Shown here in pieces: positions 8,628 to 15,315 of a stretch of DNA of 35,291 nucleotides. A program made the translations under genes and the position numbers. The stretch lies in the NCBI GenBank assembly GCA_022826155.1, contig JAJDVL010000045.1:1-35291 (forward strand), given 5' to 3'. The stretch comes from Prochlorococcaceae cyanobacterium jk18x22bins.40. GTDB lineage: Bacteria > Cyanobacteriota > Cyanobacteriia > PCC-6307 > Cyanobiaceae. Positions within the stretch are counted from its first letter, which is position 1, and each line of letters opens with the position of its first letter. The notes under the pieces were generated by a model, which was not told the DNA's origin, made no database searches, and worked only from the letters and a program-made list of their open reading frames with translations.

Positions 8628-9515
8628 ATGGCGTCCCATGCGGTTGTCCAACGCCCACCCCAAGGCCTTCAGCAGCGCTGGGACGTGGTGGGCTTCATGG
8701 TCCTGATCCACAGCCTGGCTGCACTGGCTCTCCTGCCACGCTTCTGGAGTCTGCCGGCGGTTCTCGCCCTCCTGGTGCTCTACTGGGTCACGGGCTGCCT
8801 CGGGGTCACCCTGGGCTATCACCGCCTCCTTGCCCACCGCTCCTTCCGGGTGCCCCGCTGGCTCCGAAATCTATTGGCGCTGTGCGGCGCCCTCAGTTGT
8901 CAGCACGGCCCCGTTACATGGGTGGGTCTCCATCGCCATCACCATCGCTTCTCCGACACCCACCACGACCACCACAACAGCATGTGCGGGTTCTGGTGGA
9001 GCCACATGGGCTGGATGCTGTTCACAGCGCCCGCCATGGCTCTGGTGCCCCAGTTCACCCGTGATTTCCACAACGACCCATGGCTGCGGTTTCTGGACCG
9101 CTGGTTCCTGGCCCTGCAGCTTCCCCTCGCCATGGCCCTTTACCTGTTGGGGGAGCGTCTGGGGGTGGGCGGGTGGTCCCTGGTGCTCTGGGGCATCCCC
9201 CTGCGGCTGGTGGCTGTGTATCATGTCACCTGGCTGGTGAACTCCGCCACCCACGCCTGGGGCTACCGTTCCTTCGCCACTGACGACGAGTCCCGCAATT
9301 GCTGGTGGGTGGCGCTGCTCTCCTTCGGGGAGGGGTGGCACAACAACCACCATGCCGTTCCCTTCAGCGCCCGCCAAGGCCTGCGCTGGTTTGAACTGGA
9401 TCTCACCTGGCAGCACATTCGCCTTCTCCAGGCCCTGGGGCTGGCGCGAGGGGTTAAGGTGGCTGTTTGTGAACAGGGGTCCAGCCATGGCCAAGCGGTT
9501 TCAGGTGGTGCTTAA
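8628..9515 (+). CDS. desC: Delta-9-type fatty acid desaturase, copy 2
   Basis: 295-aa paralogue of the desaturase at 6756, with the same histidine clusters: HRLLAH (65-70), HRHHH (102-106) and HNNHH in [19 protein letters not shown]. It shares long identical stretches with copy 1, for example [13 protein letters not shown] and the block around LTWQHIRLL. The N-terminus is short ([13 protein letters not shown]), with the first membrane segment starting near residue 20. Having two copies may allow positional or temperature-dependent differences in lipid unsaturation, which is inference. The ATG at 8628 follows a recognisable promoter (8573-8600) with a short leader. The 3' end overlaps the rplI start by 29 bp, so translation of the two is probably coupled. 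Confidence 0.92.
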   Translation: MASHAVVQRPPQGLQQRWDVVGFMVLIHSLAALALLPRFWSLPAVLALLVLYWVTGCLGVTLGYHRLLAHRSFRVPRWLRNLLALCGALSCQHGPVTWVGLHRHHHRFSDTHHDHHNSMCGFWWSHMGWMLFTAPAMALVPQFTRDFHNDPWLRFLDRWFLALQLPLAMALYLLGERLGVGGWSLVLWGIPLRLVAVYHVTWLVNSATHAWGYRSFATDDESRNCWWVALLSFGEGWHNNHHAVPFSARQGLRWFELDLTWQHIRLLQALGLARGVKVAVCEQGSSHGQAVSGGA

Positions 9516-9942
9516 GGAGGACGTCAGCACCCTGGGCAAACGCGGCGACGTGGTGGACGTGGCCCCAGGCTTTGCCCGCAACTTTCTGGTGCCCCAAGGC
9601 AAAGCCTTACCCGTCACCGCTGCCGTTCTCAAGCAGGTTGAGCATCATCGCGCCAAGGAGGCCGAGCGCAAGGAGGCCGAGCGCAAGGAAGCTCTGGCGT
9701 TCCGCACGGCCCTTGCCACCATCGGCACCCTGAAAATCCGCAAACATACGGGCAGCGACGGCGTGCTCTTTGGTACCGTCACCAACGGGGACGTGGCGGA
9801 GGCCATTACCGCAGCCACCCGGAGAGACGTGGAACGGCGCAACATCGAGGTGCCGGAAATCCACCGCGTCGGCGATTACATAGCCCTGCTGCGCCTCCAG
9901 AGCGGTATCACCGCCGAGGTGAAGCTTTCCGTGGTGGGGTAG
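9487..9942 (+). CDS. rplI: 50S ribosomal protein L9
   Basis: 151-aa L9, which binds 23S rRNA near the base of the L1 stalk. The N-terminal domain is typical ([34 protein letters not shown]), then the long connecting helix with the repeated KEAER units, then the C-terminal domain ([21 protein letters not shown]). The ATG lies inside the last codons of desaturase 2 and is preceded by an AGGGG about 8 nt upstream, which supports this start. Within 9656-9690 a 15-bp unit encoding KEAER is repeated twice plus a partial copy. It is followed after 30 bp by dnaB, the conserved rplI-dnaB order. Confidence 0.97.
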   Translation: MAKRFQVVLKEDVSTLGKRGDVVDVAPGFARNFLVPQGKALPVTAAVLKQVEHHRAKEAERKEAERKEALAFRTALATIGTLKIRKHTGSDGVLFGTVTNGDVAEAITAATRRDVERRNIEVPEIHRVGDYIALLRLQSGITAEVKLSVVG

Positions 9943-9972
9943 GGTTCTGTGCCTTGAGCCGCCACCAATGCC

Positions 9973-11388
9973 ATGGTGACCGCTCCCTCCAGCCCACAAC
10001 AGCCCAGGGATCCATCCTTGCCGTGGTCCGCCGGTGACGCCGCCCTCACCGGCGACAACCCCTTCAGTGCCCTCCCCAACCAGGTGCCCCCCCAGAGCCT
10101 GGAAGCGGAAGAGGCCGTCCTGGGGGGCATCCTGCTGGACCCGGAGGCCATGGCCAGGGTGGCGGACATCCTCCATCCCGACGCCTTCTACGTGGCGGCC
10201 CATCGGGAGATCTTCCGCACCGCCCTGGCGCTGTACGGCCAGAACAAACCCACGGACCTCACCTCCATGACCATGTGGCTGGCGGATGCGGGCCGTCTGG
10301 ACAAGGTGGGAGGCAGCACGCGGCTGGCCCAGCTTCTGGAGCGCATCATCGGCACCGCAGCCATCGACCAGTACGCCCAGCTTGTGATGGACAAGTACCT
10401 GCGGCGGCAGTTGATCAAGGCGGGCAACGACGTGATGGAACTGGGATTCGACCAGCGGCGGCCCCTGGGTGGCTTGCTGGACGAAGCGGAGCAGAAGATC
10501 TTTTCCATCAGCAAGGAACGCCCCCAAGGAGGCCTGGTGCCCGCCGTGGAAATCCTCACCAGCACCTTCAACGAAATCGAGAGTCGCTCCATGGGCGACT
10601 CCGTGGCAGGCATTCCGGTCAACTTCTACGACCTGGACGCCATCACCCAAGGGCTGCAGCGCAGTGACCTGATCATCGTTGCCGGCCGCCCCGCCATGGG
10701 GAAAACCTCCATCGTTCTCACCATGGCCAAGAACGTGGCGGCGCTCCATCAACTGCCCGTCTGCATGTTCAGCCTGGAGATGAGCAAGGAGCAACTCACC
10801 TACCGGCTGCTGTCCATGGAAACGGGCATTGAAAGTGGCCGCCTGCGCACAGGACGCCTCAACCAGGAGGAGTGGCCCCTGCTGGGCCAGGGCATCAGCA
10901 GCCTGAGCCAGCTTCCCGTCTTTATCGACGACAAGCCCGACAGCAGCGTGATGGAGATGCGCTCCCTTTGCCGCCAGTTGATGGCCCAGCAGCGCGGGAA
11001 CCTGGGCATGGTGGTGGTGGACTATCTCCAGTTGATGGAGGGGTCCAATTCGGACAACCGGGCCCAGGATCTCTCCGTCATCACCCGTGGCCTGAAGCAG
11101 TTGGCCCGGGAGTTGCAGGTGCCGGTGGTGGCCCTCTCCCAGCTTAACCGCGGCGTGGAATCCCGCACCAACAAGCGACCTATGCTCAGTGATCTGCGGG
11201 AGTCCGGCTCCATCGAGCAGGACGCCGACCTGGTGTTGATGATCTACCGGGACGAGTACTACAACCCGGAAACGTCGGACAAGGGTCTGGCTGAGGTGAT
11301 CGTCACCAAGCACCGCAACGGGCCGGTGGGCACCGTCAAGCTCCTCTTCGAATCCCAATACACCCGCTTCCGCAACCTGGCCGCCTGA
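9973..11388 (+). CDS. dnaB: Replicative DNA helicase DnaB
   Basis: 471-aa hexameric 5'-3' helicase of the replication fork. The N-terminal domain (PPQSLEAEEAVLGGILLD, about residues 39-140) is followed by the linker and RecA-like motor. Walker A is GRPAMGKT (238-245). H1a is followed by the Walker B segment VVVDYLQLM, and then by ALSQLNRGVESRTNKRP and LRESGSIEQDADLVLMIYRDEYY. Continuity of all motor motifs shows there is no intein, which is worth noting because cyanobacterial dnaB genes sometimes carry one. Relatives usually have mnmG (gidA) immediately downstream; here the accessory island begins instead. Confidence 0.97.
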   Translation: MVTAPSSPQQPRDPSLPWSAGDAALTGDNPFSALPNQVPPQSLEAEEAVLGGILLDPEAMARVADILHPDAFYVAAHREIFRTALALYGQNKPTDLTSMTMWLADAGRLDKVGGSTRLAQLLERIIGTAAIDQYAQLVMDKYLRRQLIKAGNDVMELGFDQRRPLGGLLDEAEQKIFSISKERPQGGLVPAVEILTSTFNEIESRSMGDSVAGIPVNFYDLDAITQGLQRSDLIIVAGRPAMGKTSIVLTMAKNVAALHQLPVCMFSLEMSKEQLTYRLLSMETGIESGRLRTGRLNQEEWPLLGQGISSLSQLPVFIDDKPDSSVMEMRSLCRQLMAQQRGNLGMVVVDYLQLMEGSNSDNRAQDLSVITRGLKQLARELQVPVVALSQLNRGVESRTNKRPMLSDLRESGSIEQDADLVLMIYRDEYYNPETSDKGLAEVIVTKHRNGPVGTVKLLFESQYTRFRNLAA

Positions 11389-11421
11389 GGGCTTACACTG
11401 ATCCCATCAGCAAACCCGGAG

Positions 11422-11757
11422 TCACGGTTGATCCCGCGTCCCTTCGTCAACGGCTTCCTGTAAGGCCTCGGTCAGGAGCACTTCCAAGCATTCCATGAGT
11501 TGATCGGTGGCCACCTCCCCGACGGCCTGCTTCAGCCGCCACGGGACTGCCTGGATTCATTCCCGGAGCCTGGCCAGGAGGCGCGTCAATTCAGCCTCAA
11601 GGTCACTGCGCTGCACCAGGCCCACCCGTGCCTGGGCTGACCGGATCGCGGCCTGGGCCTCAGCCTGCATCTTCAACGCCCGCCAATGGGAATAGACCTT
11701 GTTGGATTCCTCCACCCCCATGGGCTGGCCTTCCCGTGGCAGTGCCTCCCCTATCAA
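11422..11757 (-). pseudogene. Phage terminase small subunit-like fossil with in-frame stops
   Basis: On the minus strand a frame reads VYSHWRALKMQAEAQAAIRS, then AQARVGLVQRSDLEAELTRL and LARLRE, a TGA at 11557-11559, and resumes in the same frame as IQAVPWRLKQAVGEVATDQL, then MECLEVLLTEALQEAVDE, to a TGA at 11422-11424. The order (basic helix, Glu-rich helix, then 'R.RIQAVPxRL') resembles the C-terminal part of gpNu1-type terminase small subunits and related DUF1441 proteins. Upstream the same frame has another TGA at 11770-11772 and then meets the end of the IS605 element. The N-terminal DNA-binding part is missing. The assignment is by pattern only; the coding nature across the stops is the stronger claim. 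Confidence 0.5.
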
Positions 11758-11834
11758 TTCCTCCCCCCGTCACCAACGGCCGTCCTGGATCTGAAGCCCC
11801 GTCCTGAAGGACGGCTTTCTTGCTGTGCTAGCAT

Positions 11835-13035
11835 ATGCAAAAGCGTTTCAAGTACCGCCTCTACCCCCATCCGCAGCAGCGGCAGGCTTTGGCACGTGCC
11901 TTTGGTTGTGCCAGGGTGGTGTGGAACGATGCTTTGGCGCTGCAGCAGAAGGCTTGGCAGGAGCGGTAGGAGCGGTTGAGTGCCAACCACCTGGTGAAAC
12001 TCTGTATTACCCACGCCAAGCAAACACTTGAGAGAACTTGGTTAAAACAGGTACATGTAACCCCGCTACAACAATCCCTAAGGGATCTAGACCGGGCTTT
12101 CAAGAACTGGTGGAAGAGCCTGAAGGAAAAGGGCAGGACAGGGGCGCCACGCTTCAAGCGACGCCACAACCGCCAGGCTATTCGCTTCAACCGAGGTGGT
12201 TTCTGCTGTGGAGACCATGCCGTCCGCATCGGCAAAGTCGGAGAGATACCCATCACCTGGAGCCGTCCGCTGCCTGCTGTGCCCAGCAGTGCCACGGTCA
12301 TCAAAGACTGTGCTGGACGCTGCTTCGTCAGCTTTGTCGTCCAGGTGGAGCGCCCCTGTTCTCCCCCTGTCAAAGGCGCCATCGGCATCGATCTGGGCTT
12401 GGTATCCTTCGCCATCACTTCGGATGGCGAAAAGATTCCCCCGCCGAAGTTCCTACGCTCTGCCCTAGGGCGCCTGCGGCGGTTGCAACGGAACCTGAAG
12501 CACAAGCAGAAGGGCTCCAATCGGCTGGCAGCAGCCCGGCTTCGGCTTGCCAAACTCCATACCAAGGTTGCAGACTGGCGGATGGATTTCCTGCATCAGC
12601 TCTCTACCCGCATCATCCGCGAGAACCAAACGGTGGTGTTGGAAGATCTGAACGTGTCAGGAATGGTGAAGAACCGCAAGCTAGCCCGCTCCATTGCAGA
12701 TGCTGGTTGGCGGATGTTCAGGACACTTCTGGAATCCAAAGCGGAAGAGCATGGTAGGGACCTGGTGGCAATCAACCGCTGGACCCCCTACCAGTCAGAC
12801 TTGCTCTGCCTGTGGCTATCGAGACGGCAGGAAAGCCTTGTCCCTCAGAACATGGCGTTGCCCTGAATGTGGAGCCATCCGCGACAGGGATGTCAACGCT
12901 TCCAGGACTATCCTCGCCGCTGGACTGGCGGAGAGGTTAAACGGACGTGGAGCCGGGCATAAGACCACTGCGGTGGCGGCAGGCCGTGAACCGTCAACCC
13001 ACCTGAATCAGGAGGGGCAACCATGTCTCCCTTGA
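11835..13035 (+). pseudogene. tnpB: TnpB (RNA-guided nuclease), broken by a stop and a frameshift
   Basis: The frame begins MQKRFKYRLYPHPQQRQAL (ATG 11835) and hits TAG at 11967-11969 after KAWQER. It then continues in frame with ANHLVKLCITHAKQ onward. RuvC-like motifs are visible: GIDLGLVSFAITSDG (first Asp), VVLEDLNVSGM (Glu), and RDRDVNASRTILAAGL (last Asp). The zinc ribbon CSACGYRDGRK...CPECG follows INRWTP only if one base is removed. The run of five C at 12784-12788 is the probable frameshift site, because dropping one C gives WTPTSQTCSACGY. Two independent lesions make it non-functional unless they are assembly errors. TnpB is known as an omega-RNA-guided nuclease that promotes retention of IS200/605 elements. 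Confidence 0.9.
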
Positions 13036-13044
13036 GAGAAGGAA

Positions 13045-13074
13045 TCCTCGCCCCTCGGGCCGGGGAGGATGTCA
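13045..13074 (+). ncRNA. Predicted omega-RNA right-end hairpin of the IS605 element
   Basis: TnpB elements are known to transcribe an omega-RNA that covers the 3' end of tnpB and the right-end structure and uses the flanking DNA as guide. Here the bulged stem TCCTC-G-CCC / GGG-GAGGA with a short loop and the ending GATGTCAAC mark that position. The guide would be the bases from about 13075, in the 3' end of the ATPase gene. The RNA itself is inferred, not seen. Confidence 0.35.
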
Positions 13075-13082
13075 ACCCCCCA

Positions 13083-14348
13083 TCAAGTTGCCAGTCTTGT
13101 CGTCCCTGTGAGCAGGTACTGGATGGGTTCTCGCCCGCACCGCGGCAGGGCCTCCACGGCACCAGCAGCGGTGAGTTGTTGCAATGTTTGCGACACCGAG
13201 GGTTGCCGGATGCGCCAAAGCCTTGCCAGTTCAGCCTGGGTTTGTCTTGCGGCTGGATCCATCGCTGCCCAACGCAAGACACGCTCCCAACACGTGATCC
13301 CCAACCGCCCCTCCAGTTCCAACTGGTTCCGTCGCTTGAGCACCGGCAGCAGATCATCCAGGCTGACGGGCATGGCTGCATCACCCATGATGGTGAGCCC
13401 CAGCAGGGCCTGAATTCCCTCCTCCAGGCTTTTCAACATGCCACGCAGGTTTCCACGGAAGAGGCCATACAGCGTCTCCACCACAGCGTTCGTAATGGGC
13501 GCCCGCCAGGGCCTGTTGGGGTCCAGTTGGAGCGCCTGATAGCGATAATCCAGAAGTTGACGCACTTCCGGCAGCGCCAACGGTTCCAGAACAACAGGGT
13601 CGCCAAACACCGAGCGAATCTGGGTGTGGCGCTGCACCACGGTGCGCACGGCATCGGTGGTGCCCACCACAATCAAGTGCAGCCCATCCAGCAGTAGCGC
13701 CTGATCCCGGATGCCACGCAGCACGTCCGCTGCCCGCTCTGCGTCCGCCTCGCTCAGGTTTTCGAGATTGTTCAGATGCAGGAGCAGGCCTTGGGCTCCC
13801 TTCCTCAAAGTGAACTTGAGCAGGTCGCGTAGTACGCGGGGGCCATCCAGCGTCAATGCACTGGGAGGATTGGAGATCACCGCCGACCGGCTGGCGCCAC
13901 CACCAAACCCAGCCACCGACAGGTTGACGCCCCCACCCTGTAGTCGGAAGCTGCGCACCAACTGCTGTGCTGCCTCCACCGCCACACCAGCAGCGTCGGG
14001 GTTACAGGCCAGGACGGCATCGTAGGCGCCAGCAAGCAACTGTCCCAGTAACACTTCACTGCTGCTCTCAGCCGTGATGGAGATGAGTTCATCTGCCACC
14101 CAGTAGCCCGCTGCCAGGGCATCGGCTTTGACCGCCTGAACCAGGGTGGTTTTGCCAAGGCCGGGGCGACCGGCAACAGCCTGCCTGGAACTGCGGCTAC
14201 CGCCGATGGTGGACAGCAACTGCTGCCGCTCTTGCTTACGACCCACAAACAGGCTGGTTGGCGTGGCCGTGGAACCCTGGTGAAGGGTGGCTTGAAAATA
14301 CGGAGAAGATTGCAGGTTATAGAGCTTCCAGAGGTTAGGTAGCACCAT
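13083..14348 (-). CDS. AAA-type P-loop ATPase with C-terminal winged helix
   Basis: 421 aa from the ATG at 14348 (MVLPNLWKLYNLQSSPYFQA). The frame is open upstream to 14585, but that part overlaps a palindromic control region and has no protein-like character. Features: SLFVGRKQERQQLL (typical entry of Orc/AAA_16-like ATPases), Walker A GRPGLGKT (60-67), and a Walker B-position segment GLLLHLNNLENL (~187-198), in which the usual Asp is replaced by His/Asn. A sensor-like GTTDAVRTV and LEPLALPEVRQLLDYRYQAL (lid) come next. Residues ~370-415 form a MarR/ArsR-like winged helix (QAELARLWRIRQPSVSQTL, then AGAVEALPR). I cannot name a family or pathway. It may sense a signal and bind DNA. Palindromic boxes stand directly in front of its start. 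The IS605 right end lies ~10 bp beyond its stop. Confidence 0.82.
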   Translation of the reverse strand: MVLPNLWKLYNLQSSPYFQATLHQGSTATPTSLFVGRKQERQQLLSTIGGSRSSRQAVAGRPGLGKTTLVQAVKADALAAGYWVADELISITAESSSEVLLGQLLAGAYDAVLACNPDAAGVAVEAAQQLVRSFRLQGGGVNLSVAGFGGGASRSAVISNPPSALTLDGPRVLRDLLKFTLRKGAQGLLLHLNNLENLSEADAERAADVLRGIRDQALLLDGLHLIVVGTTDAVRTVVQRHTQIRSVFGDPVVLEPLALPEVRQLLDYRYQALQLDPNRPWRAPITNAVVETLYGLFRGNLRGMLKSLEEGIQALLGLTIMGDAAMPVSLDDLLPVLKRRNQLELEGRLGITCWERVLRWAAMDPAARQTQAELARLWRIRQPSVSQTLQQLTAAGAVEALPRCGREPIQYLLTGTTRLAT

Positions 14349-14355
14349 CGCTGTG

Positions 14356-14419
14356 GAGTATTGGCTGGGAGGCAGAATAGAGCAATACTGGAGACATATT
14401 GGCATTCTCGCCAATACTC
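14356..14419. promoter_or_regulatory. Four-box palindromic operator cluster upstream of the ATPase gene
   Basis: Just before the ATPase ATG (14348, minus) are four copies of a GCCAATACT-like box: AGTATTGGC 14357-14365 (reverse), GCAATACT 14382-14389 (forward, one base shorter), TATTGGC 14397-14403 (reverse) and GCCAATACTC 14410-14419 (forward). The outer pair forms a perfect 10-bp inverted repeat (14356-14365 and 14410-14419). The inner right pair makes TATTGGC-N6-GCCAATA. The alternating orientation and location suggest an operator, perhaps autoregulated by the winged helix. Confidence 0.5.
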
Positions 14420-14429
14420 GTGTCCTGGC

Positions 14430-15151
14430 CATTGAGGAGAACCAGGAGCCCATATTCATTGAGAAAGCACCGACCAAGCAACCAAGGCAATACGAAGAGC
14501 AGCGAGACCCTGATTGGGCACTGGCTGATGCTGCTTTAGGGACGGGCGCGACTTTGGAAGACGGACTGCGGTCATTGAGGAACACAATCCAGACTCAGAA
14601 GTCCTTGCAAGAGCAGCGCGTGGAACGATCCAGAACACCAGAGTTCAGGGCAAGGGCCAATCACATCGGTCACTTTGTGGCAGCACGCAGAACCTGGGGG
14701 TGGCGGTCCAGACAAGGAAGCACAACGAGAGCAGCAGAAATGCCTTGCAAGGACCTTGCAACTGGTGGAAGCAGGAGACTTGAGCGACGCCATGGCTTGG
14801 GAACGCTTCAGTGCCTGGTACAAGTGCCGATTCAAGCAGCCTTGCCCACTGAAGCGGGCTCAGCACTACTGGGATAAGGCAAACCAGCAATTCTTCCCCT
14901 GTTAATTGAAGACTGGCGGTTTGCTGGCTCTGGAGGCAGATCCGTAAGTGGTTCAGGGGCCGATCCTGGATGGGTCAAACCTTTGGGTTGCTGCGCCGAA
15001 GACCGGCAAGACTCGATTGGCGCTGCATGTGCTTAGGGGCTGGTTGTTTGACGAGCCAATGACCTGTGGCCGCGTGATTGCTGGTGGCGCTGAGGGTGAA
15101 CGAGGCAAACTCAATCAGGGCAAAGCAGCTTGGCATTGCCCCAAACCTTAG
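14430..15151 (+). pseudogene. Eroded P-loop ATPase (replication/phage-type) fragments
   Basis: No intact gene is present, but coding-like fragments follow one another in shifting frames. Roughly 14530-14600 can be read as FGRRTAVIEEHNPDSEVLAR. The frame 14675-14905 reads CLARTLQLVEAGDLSDAMAW and then ERFSAWYKCRFKQPCPLKRA. The frame from 14948 reads GPILDGSNLWVAAPKTGKTR followed by LALHVLRGW, with a Walker A-like APKTGKT, and an upstream IRKWFRG in another frame joins it if one base is shifted. TAA codons at 14903-14905 and 14945-14947 interrupt it. The APKTGKTRLAL pattern recalls RepA/AAA_25-type ATPases of phages and plasmids. It could also be chance, so the call is tentative. Confidence 0.35.
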
Positions 15152-15165
15152 GCTGGGCGAGGGGT

Positions 15166-15177
15166 TTAACCGGTTAA
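15166..15177. repeat. Perfect 12-bp palindrome TTAACCGGTTAA
   Basis: A self-complementary 12-mer in the non-coding gap 15152-15315 between the eroded ATPase fragments and the stop of the UvrD-like gene. Nothing else convincing is seen in this gap. It may be a protein-binding site; significance is uncertain given its short length. Confidence 0.3.
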
Positions 15178-15315
15178 GCGAGTGTGAAAAATGACACCGT
15201 TGACAGCGGTTCCTGACAACCATTCTGCATATAGAGGGGTGATGACCGCTCTTGTGGACTTTTTCACCAGCCTCTTAGTAGAGGATAGACTACTGTGGAT
15301 CTGCTTTGAGGCTTT

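Larger units (their letters stand above)
11791..13074 (+). mobile_element. IS200/IS605-family element (tnpB-only), decayed
   Basis: The element carries one gene, tnpB, without tnpA. The left subterminal hairpin is CCGTCCT-GA-AGGACGG (11799-11814), with outer AAGCC/GGCTT pairing. The right end holds a bulged hairpin with arms at 13045-13054 and 13062-13069, followed by GATGTCAAC, typical of this family's right end. The exact left boundary is approximate. The right end stops about 10 bp from the stop codon of the ATPase gene at 13083. The left end abuts the terminase fossil. No terminal inverted repeats or target duplication are expected for this single-strand transposition family. Confidence 0.75.

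Noticed and set aside
9607..11358. 583-aa minus-strand ORF
   Set aside because: Antisense shadow of rplI-dnaB; both sense genes are intact core genes.
1..13035. Stop-codon reassignment, suggested by in-frame TGA/TAG in three mobile or phage genes
   Set aside because: The stops differ (TGA and TAG), occur only in mobile relics, and one gene also has a frameshift; the core genes use the standard code, so decay explains it.
14353..14877. 174-aa plus-strand ORF
   Set aside because: It runs through the palindromic box cluster, changes character along its length and shows no domain-like pattern; other frames look more protein-like over parts of it.
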